NCBI RefSeq assembly: GCF_036785885.1
Contig: NC_092312.1
Coordinates: 12,418,001-12,482,000 of the forward strand
Length of the DNA stretch: 64,000 nt
Source of the DNA: Coffea arabica
Lineage: Eukaryota > Streptophyta > Magnoliopsida > Gentianales > Rubiaceae
Direction: 5' to 3'
Under the pieces are notes generated by a model. That model saw only the letters and a list, made by a program, of their open reading frames with translations. It was not told the DNA's origin and did no database searches. Numbering within the stretch: the first letter of the stretch is position 1; each line of letters opens with the position of its first letter. Positions 46,414 through 58,800 of this stretch are shown piece by piece. The position numbers were made by a program, and so were the translations under genes.

Positions 46414-49140
46414 TCAAGCTCTAAAATTTGGACAATTTCTTCTATTATGGCCCGATTGATGACAATTTGTACATCTTCTTGGCTCCTCTGGGTCTCTCTC
46501 ATCCATCTCATTCCGAATTCTTCTAGCTCGTACCCTTCCAGCCCGACGTGCAACGTATTGACTACTATTTGCCCGTAGCTCCCAATCTGGTTGGAACCAA
46601 GTATCCGGATGTGGCAAAGGGCTAAACTTTCCTGAATACTGCACCGCCCACCGCCTTTTTGTAAATTGAGAATCTACAAGTGCATCAGGATTATCACATC
46701 GGTGCCTGCACACGGCCATCACGTGCGAACAGGGAAGTCGGTAGCACTGCCACTTACCACAAGAGCATGTTTTATCAAAATACTTTACCGTTTGTGTATT
46801 ACCCCCTTTGCCATCCACACGTCTACCAGTCACAATTTTGTACACCCCCGATGAGCCATCGAACTCAACAACCCTGTGGGTTCCTGCTTTCAGGTCCGAA
46901 TTCTTAAACCGCCGCCATATCTTTGGAGGAAATGGATAACGGCAATGTCTAGCATCCTCTCTTCTTGTTTTAAACAACTCAACTGTCCGATGAAATGTCA
47001 TATCAATACAAGCCCGGATAGGCAAATGACGAGATCCTCTAAGTACATTATTGTAACTTTCGGAAATGTTGGTTGTAAGAATACCCCAACGGTTCTCACC
47101 GTCATGTGTTAGACACCACTTCTCAGCTCCAATGTTAGACAGATAACTCCATGCATCTGGAAACATGTTCCTCAATTCTCGTTTGAATGCCCGCCACTTG
47201 CGCAATTGTCTGGCTTTTCCCATTGCCCAACATAACCTTCTAAGGTGCAAGCCTTTGAAGTGACTCATTAGGTTACTCCTAACGTGTCGTAGACAAAATC
47301 TATGAAAGGCCAAAGATTCTTGCCAATAGTCATAATGTGTCATGGCATGGATGATACCATTATGCCGATCCGAAATGACACAAATAGGATACCGATCACG
47401 GGCCACATTGTATCTTAGTTGTTCCATGAACCAAGACCAACTAGAAATAGTTTCTTCGTCGACAATGGCATAGGCTAGCGGAATAATGTGGTTGTTGGCA
47501 TCTTGCGTAACTGCAACAAGTAGTTTGCCTTTATATTCGCCCCGCAGATGAGTGCCATCAACACATATAACCGGTCGACACATGTGAAATGCATCAATAG
47601 CCGGTCCAAAAGCCCAGAAGACATACTTAAATGTCTTCAGACGATCCGTACTATCAGAATGGTGCAACCATCTGATCACAGATCCCTGATTTGACTGCAT
47701 AAGTGCATCAACATATTTCGGTAGTTCAGCAAAATTGGCATCCCAAGAACCAAATATAAGTTCAATAGCTCTGCGTCTGCCGTACCAAGCCTTTTTATAA
47801 GAGACATCCACCTTCAAAACTTTCTTAACATGGCTTACTATATTCTTTACTTTAAACCCAGGATCATCTTCAATGTCCCGAACTATGTGTCTAGCAATAA
47901 CCGAAGATGTAAGACTAGCATTGCTATTACTCATCAAATCACCAACACAATTATGGTCGTTGACCCATTTGGTTATTTGCCACAGTCCATGAGTCTTTTT
48001 TTTCACTGCTCGGACACACCAGTCGCATGGAGGATACGATACGTTGGCCACAGTGATGGTGCTCCTTTCAAATGCAGATTTACATTTGGCAATCCAAGTA
48101 TTACTCTTGCTCTCAACAACCCTAAACTCCCTATTATGATTGATAGACCACATTCTAATAGCCCTGATCAGCTGTTGTTTGCTCTCAAATCTCATATGTA
48201 GACATATGTGATTATTATCCTCACTAAATGTCACAATACGTTCCAACCCACTTTCATCAGTGAATTGGTCGTCATCATCTATATTTCCAAGGTTAGAGAA
48301 GAATTCGAATCCTCGTGGAACATACGAAAGGTTGGCAAATGCAGCAAAGGGCTGTTGGTTCCCAAGATCCTGGTGGACTACACGTCTTTCATTTTCGCCA
48401 TCTGAGTCACTGTCTGACACATCTACCGACTCAGATTCTTCCACATCTTCTACATCATTTTCCAAATCATCATCTACCAATGTGTTACAATGACTTGGAC
48501 CAGCAGTCGAATCGAAGCCATAAGAAGGCACATGATTCGGCGATACGTGGTCTCTAAAACTTTGAATCGAGTCAAGGCCTTAAACATATTCAACATCCGT
48601 CCTTAAGCCTGACGTGAACCGTGGCTCTACCACGTCCCTAACACAATCCCCATGTGGTCGTTGTGATACCGATGCTGTCTCTGGTACCACTGTACTAGAG
48701 TAGGATCGATACCTAGTTGGATCCATGCATGCATGGACAAGCGACATCATCGGCCCAATATTGGTAGTTGGTGGAATGAATGTGCTACTGACGAGAGGAT
48801 TTTGGACTATTTCCTCCTTCTCGATATAAAGTTCAGCGATGTATGGGACAAGTTCGTTCCAGACATCATACATTATCTCCAGAGTTTCATCATCCACCAC
48901 TGGAGAGACATTATAAGAAGTACGGCCACAAGGTTGGCGGAGAAATAAATTCAACTTGAACAGCCCCCTATCGACCCCCATGTATTCATAAATTCTATCC
49001 ACCAACTCATCATATCCAATTCTATGCCGTAATGAAAATGTACGGTTGGAAGTACGAGGCAAATAACAAATTGACCCATCTTCATAGTGTATTTTACCTC
49101 CCCAATAAAGAGATACTCGCAGAGGTCTTTCTATAGACAT
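46414..49140 (-). pseudogene. MURA-type MULE transposase with one in-frame TAA
   Basis: Two open frames, 49140-48580 (186 residues, from ATG) and 48579-46414, lie in the same frame separated only by TAA at 48580-48582, giving about 908 codons. Part 1 is an N-terminal segment (RVSLYWGGKIHYEDGS). Part 2 has an acidic linker, a MuDR DNA-binding type region (HICLHMRFESKQQLIRAIRM), the MULE DDE core (CVDGTHLRGEYKGKLL with first Asp; CVISDRHNGI with second Asp; TTNISESYNNVLRG with Glu), a SWIM zinc finger (CSCGKWQCYRLPCSHVMAVC) and a CCHC knuckle (CTNCHQSGHNRRNC). All catalytic and zinc ligands are present. The cut-and-paste enzyme acts on the element's terminal repeats. It is either inactivated by one recent nonsense change or made by readthrough. 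Confidence 0.85.
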
Positions 49141-49200
49141 ATCAAAGAAAACAATCCCTATGTTGGAAAAAATAAATTAGAATTAGTAGTACAAAACTAT

Positions 49201-49501
49201 GTAAAGTGTATTAATGTAGAAGGTCACCAATTTTTGTAAAGTTTATTAATCTAGTAATTCAATCATTTAAGTACCTATAAAGTAATTAAGAATTCGTAGT
49301 TACTCAACTACTTATAATAAAAGCAATATATTATATACCACATAAGAAAGAAAGGTTAACAATTATTATTTGTAGTGAAATACAAAATAAGAATGAACAA
49401 CAATAGTAGTTTTTTTTTTATTGATACTACTAATAATTGATTAATCAATTTCTCTATTTTGTTATTATATATTTGAAAAGTTAAATTTCTTAAATGACAT
49501 T
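49201..49501 (+). repeat. Direct repeat, copy 2 (within the MULE)
   Basis: Same orientation as 41063-41367, 8.1 kb apart. It starts about 60 bp upstream of the transposase ATG (minus strand), so this copy may contain the transposase promoter. Confidence 0.85.
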
Positions 49502-50194
49502 GAATTCAACATTTGGGAAAAAATCTTTTACTCACATACATTTTTTTTGTATAAAATATTGACCTACGAAATTAAGAAATAAACAAATTTTGACTAATCT
49601 AGTCTACTTATTTAAACAATTGTTTAAAGAAAAAAAGGAAGAATTTAAAAAGAAAATTAACAAATATGATACATTAAAAGGGGTATATTTTTCCAAACAT
49701 ATCATTCAAGAGGGCAAAATGCCTATTATTATAGTTTAGGGGATAAATTGTAACTGGGTAAATAGTTTATAGGGATTTTTTGCATTTAACCCTTTATCAA
49801 ACGATTATTACGTGATTATTTTTCTTATACAGTACAAGATATAATTTGCTATAAATGCAAAAATAAAGAGCGAGCATAATAATCATTTCCAAATTTTATT
49901 TGTTTATTGTAATTTATTATTCCTAATAGATATATATATTTTGAAAAAATTACTTTTTATTATATATATTTTGAAATATATATATATTTCACATTGTCAT
50001 TACTTTTTTTTAAAAAAAAATTTGATAGAATCTCCCCTTAAAAGTCTAATTACTTTATTTAATGCTCACAAGAGCTTAGGGAAGGTTTTTATTGTGAAAA
50101 ATTGGAAGTTTTATGGATGAAATGGAAAATTAAGGTTTCGGTGAGAAGGGGGAAGAGTAAATCTGGAAACGGAGGAACCGAGCCCTCGGTTTCA

Positions 50195-50385
50195 GACATA
50201 TTGCGAAAAGATCCGAGCACGGATCCGTTCTTGAAGTCCTCGGATCCCACAAGCCTTGGATCTGTCTCACCAGGAACACAGAAGATCCCTCGGATCCGGT
50301 CGGGTTTACTTGGATCCGACCTCGTATCTTATGCATCCGGGGTCGGATTTGTCTGGATTGACTTAGATCCGACCTCGGATCTTAC
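50195..50385. repeat. Block of GGATCCG/CGGATC motifs
   Basis: GATCCGA, CGGATCC, GGATCCG and related words recur about ten times in 190 bp, for example near 50219, 50242, 50296, 50310 and 50371-50378. It sits between the transposase and the right TIR. The overlapping plus-strand frame (50102-50473) reflects these repeats; I would not call it a gene. Confidence 0.5.
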
Positions 50386-50789
50386 TTCCTCTGCACTAAC
50401 TGCAGAAAGTGCCATTTCCCAAACTTTTGCTCCCTTTTCCAAACTAATTGTCAGACTAACCATGGCAAGCTAATGCGACTCAAACCGAAAGAACAACAAC
50501 GATTAATAAATTGCCAAAACATAACAGCCAGCTCAATTCAGCAAAACAAAAATCTTGTTGTAACAACAAACAAACTGACAAACAAAAAAAAGAGATAAAT
50601 TCATACCTCTTATGGCAAGTTGGGAGGGAGGGGGGAGATGCACGGATTCCAGACAGCTTGGCAGAAATGGGACAGGTTGGTTCCAGCGGTTTTTTGAATT
50701 GGGTTTCAGACTGAGTTTTGTTGCATTTTTTCTTTGTTGGTTTTTTTCTTTTCCGCACAACAATAATGCGAGGTACATGACCTCGCATT

Positions 50790-51025
50790 TCAGAAATGCG
50801 AGGTACATACAACTCGCATTTGTGAAATGCGAGGTTACGTTTTTTTTTTTGATTTTTTTTTTTACTTTCGCTGGTACAAAATTTAAGGACAGTTCGCATT
50901 CATCAAATGCGAGCTCAAGGAGCTCGCATTTGATGAATGCGAAGACCCCAAAAACAGACACCAGTACACAAGATACCCCCTTTGTAGAATTTTTTTTAAA
51001 TTCATAATAATTTTAGAAATTTCTC
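50790..51025 (-). repeat. Right terminal inverted repeat of the MULE
   Basis: Inverse of 40135-40370. The AAATGCGAG/CTCGCATTT units occur as a palindrome at 50905-50940 and again at 50782-50832; this end has one extra unit pair on the inner side (to about 50768). Confidence 0.88.
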
Positions 51026-51035
51026 AGTGAATTTA
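51026..51035 (+). repeat. Right target-site duplication of the MULE
   Basis: AGTGAATTTA, identical to 40125-40134, directly follows the right inverted repeat. Confidence 0.9.
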
Positions 51036-52427
51036 TACCGCCCTGGCAAGGTAAAAACAAAAGCTACTACTACTGTTACTATCATAATCATTTCACTTTC
51101 CTCCCGGCGAAAATAAAAGAGATATACATATGGTTTTGTATTGAAACGAGTCATGAACTCTGAAGAAGTTTACAAACCAAGCATCCTGCACTATTTCACT
51201 TGAATTTCTTTTGGATTTCAGACAGACTACTAATACAAGTTTTCCAAGCCCAAGAGAAACACAGGGAAACGGAAAAAGAAATGACAGATACTTTCATTTA
51301 TTTTTTTTTTCCGTATAAAGTCAAAGAGAGGATGGTGATCACAGATAGAATAATTGTTTCTTTCTTTAATTTATTTTATTTTGGTGAAAAGAAGGGCTTC
51401 ACGCCATCACATACTAATTGAGCAATGATATATGGGAGGCTCCTATCTAATCTGTAATCAAAACAGATCAAACTAGATTAAGTGTATCCCGAAGTAACTT
51501 TAATTACATAAAACTTGAAACAAACTCAACCCTTGCTCTCTAATTTATTGTTTGGCAGTGGCATTTCACAATATGGATCAGATATCTTGCGCAAAATGCC
51601 TGAACGAGACACATAACGGTCTAGTCTGTCTAGACAACAAGTTTTTGGTCTACTTTTAATTTTGGGCCAGGATCACTTGTACCAACAATTCCAAAAAATA
51701 CATATATATTGCCTGGACTACTATATCTTGACATTCTAGGCCCAAAACTCTAGTACTGCCATTTTGTTAGCTCCGAATGAGTCGGCCTCTCTAGACTCTG
51801 GTGTATAGTTAGTAAATGGTTGCGTTTGGATTAGCTGTTTTTTTAGATGTTTTTGAAATATTTTATTATAACAATATAGATGAAAAATTTTACCGTACAT
51901 ACTTTTAATAGTGTTTTTGAAAATATATTTTCAAGTATTTTTAAAATTTAAAATTTTAATAAAATATTTTTAAATTTTTATAAAATTTTACAACCACCCA
52001 CCCTCTCCCCCTCCTCTGGTCAGGGGTCACAATCAAAAAATGGTCGCCACCCGCGACTAGAGAAGGGAAAGAAAGTTGCGACCAGAGAGGGGGAGAGAGG
52101 CAGCGGGAGAGATGTGGGGAGAAACGAGGAGGGGAGAGGAGAAAGGGGAGAGGTAGAGAGAGGCGGAGAAAGAAGAAGGGGCGGGGGGTGGTGGTGGTGT
52201 ATTTTTTTTTTTTTTGTATATTTGGAGTTGTTTATGAAATATTGTATGGATGGTGTTTTGGAGTTATTTTTGTTTGTATATTACTCTATTATTGTACATG
52301 AATAACTTGTTTTTCAAAAATTAAGGAATTCAAAAGGATCATATCTGTGGCTTTTTTCGAGAAAGGTTTTGAAATATGTTATGGACACATCTTTTAATCA
52401 TCTTTTTTATGTCATATCTAGTACATC

Positions 52428-52485
<58 letters not shown>

Positions 52486-53406
52486 AAAAAATTATAGTCC
52501 AAATATATATATAAAAGTTGAGAATTACAACTCAACAATGCTACAAATAAACTTGTAAATAGTGAGAGAACAAATTTATATATAATAAAACTTGAATACA
52601 AAACTTCTAAATCTTGATACTCCAGCCCTAACAAATAAATTAATGTCTCGTCACTGTAGGAAGTGACAATCTTGCAAATTTAACTTGCTTCACACAATTT
52701 CGAATTCATTTTCAATTGTCTAGCATAAAAAACCTCAGGGATAAGTGCAAATTTTGATTGATCCCAATTGATAATTTCCATAGCAGAAAGAAAAGGATGA
52801 GAAATTTGAAGTAAAAATCACAACTGAATTCAAGAAAATTAGAATCATTAGCCTTTGATATTCGTTTGGTTAGTGGATTATTAGCAAAAAATTATTTATT
52901 AGTATCATCAATATAATAGTGTTTAAATCATCTTTTTATCTTTCAGACATCACATAAAAAAAATAAAATGTTACAATATTTTTTTCAAAAAATTATTTTG
53001 TATAATCTAGTGTACAAATACGCTCTTTCACCATGACTTCCAGGTTTGGCAGTCTCTGGCTTCCAATTTTCATGCGGCCAAAAATGTCTTCACGTTGCTT
53101 CCTATCTAAGCTAGTCACAGGCTCACACTTTGACATTGATACCGTGCCAACGCAATGTAACATGCATTAATTCCCAAAAAGCCCTTTCAACGACCCCAAT
53201 CGAAATCATTTCCACCTGTACGAAATGGTAACTTCATATCAAACATCTTTATGAGCCCTTCTGTGAGACCCCAAATCTTCCCAGTCATCATGCTTCCGTC
53301 CATTTTCCCTCCCCTCTTTTAAAACTCTCTGCCTTTCCATAAGCATCTCCTTCCTCAAACTTTACTCTCTCTCTCTACAAAAAAGTTCCCAAAAAGGTGA
53401 ACGCAA
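51036..53406. other. Spacer and GBPL3 upstream region
   Basis: No gene. Contains a repeat at about 51820-52330 beginning GCGTTTGGATTAGCTGTTTT (typical plant MITE end, right end not found) with a GAGAGG-rich interior, a TA microsatellite at 52430-52480, a likely decayed MITE at 52865-53010, and a CT-rich leader (53356-53375) just above the GBPL3 start. Confidence 0.45.
52430..52480. repeat. (TA)n microsatellite
   Basis: About 25 uninterrupted TA units. Other TA runs lie at 27630-27658, 39253-39277 and 55757-55807. Confidence 0.95.
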
Positions 53407-55760
53407 ATGAGGAAATTTTTCAGTCGGGGTTCGAGCGGCGATTCGCCGCAGCAGCAAGCGTCTCCGTCTCCGGAGCCGTCACCTCCTTTTCGCTTACCCG
53501 TGACTTCCAATATGACAGTAGGACCTGCTAGGCCGATCCGCTTCATATACTATGACGACAAAGGCAAGTTCCAAATGGATCCAGAGGCTGTCGCCGTGCT
53601 TCAGCTCGTCAAAGAGCCCGTCGGCGTTGTCTCCGTCTGTGGTCGTGCCCGTCAAGGCAAGAGTTTCATACTAAATCAGGTAAATTTCGAATTTCCAGCA
53701 TAGGGTTTTGTGACTTACTTGAATTTCTTCGTTAATGGTAAACCTAGGTTTAGATTTGACTGTTTTTTCCAGTAATTGGGTAATGGACTTGCGAATTAAT
53801 TGCGGTTAATTTGTTGTTAGTTGTACGGAACATTGATATTGGGCACAATGTAAGGGAATGGAGTTATTAAGCCGGACTAGCCCGTTCAAGGTTTAAAGAC
53901 GAAAGAGACTAATTAACTCTGCTCAAACAATCTCAGTGGGTACAGATATAAGTGACAACGGTCGCTTAAATAGTTTTAAATGCTTTTATTTTATTGAATT
54001 TGGTGTAATTCAGTTGGGTATCTGGGATGACTGAACGTTACTGCATTTCACTTCAGATGGTACTGTGAAAAAGAAAGTTGGCAACTTGGTGTTTTACCTT
54101 CTTCTGCCTATCTGTTAATTCCAAGACACAGTTGTCCTCATTGCCTTGTGCTATTATATTATTTGTTGGTGAGCTAAAAATATAGGCTTGGGATTACACA
54201 AGACACGGTTTTAATGATTCAGCCTGAAAGTGAGGTATAATTTGTCAATTACTGGATTTGATTTCTTTGGTGGTTGGCAAAAGGAATACATTATTTGCTT
54301 TGCCTCTTTTAAAAGGATAAGTAATTTTGAATTACATTTTATGTAACGGGTGGATATGGAATTATGGGAGGTTTTGGGCCATAGGTACAGCGATTGACTC
54401 AAACACCGAGATGGTGAAAGTGGCCTGCTGATGGTTGTCTTTTTTGGGAGAAGATGGTGAAGATCTCATACCAATGAGGAACCTTTTTTAAGTAAAGGAA
54501 TCACACTTTGTTGGCACCAGTATATCCTTTGACCTAAGTCAAAACTATAAAGAGTCCAGGGTACCAGAAAATAGGTAAAATAGAGATGAGTGGACGCTCT
54601 TCAATTTAGTGTTGGTTTTTGGTTACAAGACGAAATCCCAGTTGCTGCTTTATTTGGCAATAAGTTGGTTTGATTTTTGCCAGACAAGTAAACCTTTAGA
54701 TGGAGGCTTCATATCTCTGAGTTTCCTTTCCCACTCAAATTAGTTGTACCCCAGAAAGTTTATAGTCTACTGTTAGGACAAAACCATGTTTCTTGTAGAT
54801 AGTCTCTGCGTTGGTACTTGGTATTAGAAAAGGCATCATATGTGATATCATTTTACCAAGTCCTTTACTACTTTTTGAGCGAGAAGTGATTTTCACATTC
54901 TGATTCGTCACATAGATTGGAAATATTTCTGGTGAAATTGGGTCTCATCTCCATTCTTTCACTCTATGTCAAATTTTATATATTTTTCTCGAAAAAGTGA
55001 AACTGTTCTTGATAGTGTTCAACAGACTGAAAAGTGCTCTATACTGGTGCTTCAAATTATTTATATCCAAGATTTCTAGGAAAGCCTTTTACTGGTGCTG
55101 CTATAGCGTCCTAGTTCATTCTAAATGATTCGATAAGAGTAAAACTTCATCTATCCGTTTGAGTTTTTTGGCTGTCTGATGTAACATTATCGATAATCTA
55201 TATTTTGTTTTGTCTGCCACATAATTGCCTACTTTTTTATTTTCTGAGAAGCTGTTTGGTGTTAATGTGCTATAGCTTCTTGGGAGGAGTAGTGGGTTTC
55301 AAGTTGCAGCAACTCATCGGCCATGTACCAAAGGCATTTGGCTGTGGAGCGCACCTTTGAAGAGAACTGCTCTTGATGGAACAGAGTACAATCTTTTACT
55401 CTTGGACACTGAAGGAATTGATGCCTATGATCAAACGGTTAGTTCTGTTCTATTTTGTCATACCCCTTCTAAATGTTATGCAATTCAGCCAGTATTTTTA
55501 CATTATCTGTTTCAAATTCAGGATTAAACTATTTTAAACTTGACCTTTTTTTTTCTCTCTTTCCATCATTGTCAGGGAACATATAGTACACAAATATTCT
55601 CCTTGGCTGTCCTCCTATCAAGCTTGTTCATATACAACCAGGTTTCTGAAAATTTTTTTCCCTGGAACTGTTGATTTTTTGAGATGCATAGTTGTTTATC
55701 TAGTTTAAGTAGTTTGTTTTGATATTTTAGGTAGTATGTTTGCAATTTTCTTGTGTTATA

Positions 55761-55809
<49 letters not shown>

Positions 55810-58800
55810 TTAAGGTTTTCTAGCTCAAAAGTTTTCCTGTTTTGGAATATCACTGTGTTGGTTCAGATGGGTGGCATTGATGAAGCTGCACTAGATCGCC
55901 TCTCTCTTGTTACTGAAATGACTAAGCATATTCGTGTCAGAGCCAGTGGAACAGGGAGTACAGCTTCCGAGCTTGGGCAGTTTTCTCCAATTTTTGTGTG
56001 GCTTCTCAGGGTAATTTAGAATTGAGATTCCATGTTATTAATTGATGAATAGGCTTTATAGTGCACGATTAATTTTCTCCTGTGAGTCTTGTTACCAGTA
56101 GCTTGCCTATTGGGGCCTAGGCATACAAGGATGTGCTTATTTCAGTTTATTACTGCAGGATTTTTATTTGGACTTGGTGGAGGATAATAGGAAAATAACA
56201 CCTCGTGACTACTTAGAGCTTGCTCTCAGACCAGTCCAAGGTGGCGCTAGAGATATAACTACCAAAAATGAGGTTGTACATCTGCTTCAACATTCTTATA
56301 ATACACAGCATCGTACCCACAGATGTCCATTTTGCTTCAGTAGTTGTAACTGGTTTCTTGGGCTGAATTTTGTCACAGCCTGAGCTTGAGTATTAGGATT
56401 ATATGTTAAATATTGTGGATTCATATTACAATGCTATTACCATCATCAAGTACTTTTATGCAGACTGCCACTCATTGTATGAATCTTAGTTCTTTTATGG
56501 TAGTTCTACTATTTTAACATTTGCCAATTTTATCTAGTTAATTCTGCTGATGAGTTAGACTATATTTCCAGATTCGCGAGTCCATTCGAGCTCTTTTTCC
56601 AGACAGAGAATGCTTTACTCTTGTTAGGCCTTTGAGCAACGAAAATGATCTCCAACGACTAGACCAAATTGCTGTCAGTATCACTCTGTTTTGTGAATAC
56701 TATAGGACTATCATTAGGATACGTAAATGCTACAAATGTGCAAATGATTTAGTATTTCCTCTTTGATTTTGCAGCTGGACAAATTACGACCAGAATTTAG
56801 AACTGGTCTTGATGCTTTGACTAGATTTGTGTTTGAGAGGACAAGGCCTAAGCAAGTAGGAGCGACGGTAATGACAGGGCCCATTCTTGCTCGCATCACT
56901 CAGTCCTTCCTAGATGCTCTTAATAAAGGAGCAGTGCCAACAATAACATCCTCATGGCAGGTTAGTGGTGGATTATGTGGTTTTATACTCGTCTGGTAAA
57001 TTCAAACCTCCAACTCTGTTGAATCTTTAACTCAAAAGGTATAAATACGACCCATAAGGACTTGAATATTTGTCCATAGATATCATTTGAAGATACTTAT
57101 GCCCAAGTAAGATATTGACCTGAGAAGTTTCCTATTTGTGGTAGTTAGGAGTAGAAAGTTGTTATGATGTTCTTTTTTGCAGCCTGTGTGTATAGCGGGG
57201 TTGCATATTTCTTGTACCAAGAATTTGTTTCAGTTCAATAAGTAACCACTTATTCCCTTGAATTGAAATCTCACTACAACTCTTTTTTTTTTCCTTGGAG
57301 GATTGATAGTTAAATTTTGAGTTCTTACTTTAAGGAAGCTGTCGTAGAAGGGGCTAAAATTTGTTCATTCTCTGATGGTACTAAGGGATATATTTGTTCT
57401 CTGATAATATTAAGGGATGTATATGTTCATTCTCTGAAGTTTGATAGCGCTATGGGGCAAATTTATGTTCTTGACCAAAATATTTAAAATAGTAGCTTAA
57501 GCTTTTAGGAAGACTAAATTTATTAGCATTTCATTCTGAAAAGTTTGCCAGTGTGTGACTGCATCAAGCTTTAGCTGCAAGTGAAGTTGCCAAAAGAGAG
57601 CTCTTTTATGAGAGTTATACCAAGTATTGTGGTAATTGTCAGTGAACATTAAAATGATAAAAGTAAGGGGCCTTTTGGTTGCAAAGTTGTTTATTATTCA
57701 GAAAAATGATTTCTGTGTTTAGTCTTGATAACATTACAAAGATAAATACATTTGATAGTTTTTATCTTTTGAAGAACATAAATAAGAATAACATAGTCGA
57801 AACCAAATAATCTTGCTATTGTTTCAGTTACCTTTTTATCAATTTTACATTTGTAATCTATCCTGTTCCTCCTGCCCACCCAAACCATAATAATGCACAA
57901 GGCCACAACCCTGTGGACATCCTGGTGAAGACCACTTTTCCACCTCAAACATGAAATGTTTCTTCCTTGTGCTAATCTGTAATGTAATTAAATGTTGAAG
58001 GAAAAGATATAGCAGCTTTTGTTATGCCTTCCATTTTTGGTTTCATGTGCATAATAGAAGTACTTCAGAACATAGGGATTTAGATATCTTTGTTTGTCTG
58101 TTTATTTTGACTATTAGAGTTTGTTGGATTCGGTAATTGCATTGAGGCAATTAAGGTATTTGCAACTGAATATGAATTAAAAAAAGGTGAGTGGCTCCTT
58201 GGAAGTGTTGGGTTGTTGGTGATGTAAAGGAGTGGAGTCAAAGCAAAGAAGGCTTTCGGAGATGGTGTTGGAGGATAAGAGTGGTGGGAGAAAAATTAGG
58301 CTGATGGTTTGTGTGTTCGCTTGCTTTAGAGGATAAAAGCAAGGGAATGACCTCCAGAGGCGTGGGTGCAAGATTGTTAGGTAGTACTCACAGATATATC
58401 GAATGGAGTTGCAGTAGGCACTTGGGGTGTGTGTTTCTCTAGGCAGAGACCATTGGTGTTTTCTTCTAAAGGTTTTGCTGGTTATGTGATTTGAGTGCTT
58501 GAGGCTTTGAGTGTGTTCATATGTGAAAAACGAGTCCTCAAAACAAGTAAAATCACATTCTTTCTGCTTTTGAAGAGACACATCCATTTCAAAGATGTGT
58601 TTGAGAAATAACAAATACAAAGGGATGTCAAATGGAAATATCTGTTTTTGTTTGTGAAAGTAGGAAGGGTAAAAGTAATTCAATTGAAAAGATATATTAG
58701 AAAGTTTACAAGTTTTACTGAAGTGAGCTAGCATACTTTCTTAATCTCTTCCTTACTGTTGCTGTTGTTAAAACAACATTTTCATGATTGATGTTATTTT

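Larger units (their letters stand above)
40135..51025 (-). mobile_element. 10.9-kb Mutator-like transposon (MULE), composite
   Basis: Bounded by inverted repeats (40135-40370 and 50790-51025) and a perfect 10-bp target-site duplication. The transposase gene runs on the minus strand (49140-46414). Other contents, left to right: a SINE (40454-40610), one copy of a 300-bp direct repeat (41063-41367), a second TE-type gene (43952-42597, minus), a nested inverted-repeat element with captured gene pieces (44318-45872), the transposase, the second direct repeat (49201-49501), and a GGATCC-rich block (50195-50385). Without the nested insertion and SINE the element would be about 9.2 kb. TIR similarity and the unmutated duplication indicate fairly recent insertion. 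Confidence 0.88.

Noticed and set aside
41063-49501. LTR retrotransposon suggested by the direct repeats
   Set aside because: No TG...CA ends, no 5-bp duplication, no primer-binding site or reverse transcriptase; the enclosed enzyme is a MULE transposase.
50102-50473. 123-codon plus-strand frame
   Set aside because: Translation is dominated by the GGATCC repeat block; no family resemblance.
50480-51007. Frames of 131-142 codons over the right MULE end
   Set aside because: They translate the terminal inverted repeat and its palindromes; the same peptides appear at the left end in reverse.
58177-58734. 185-codon minus-strand frame
   Set aside because: Lies within GBPL3 intron 7, no homology recognised, composition typical of the reverse of an intron.
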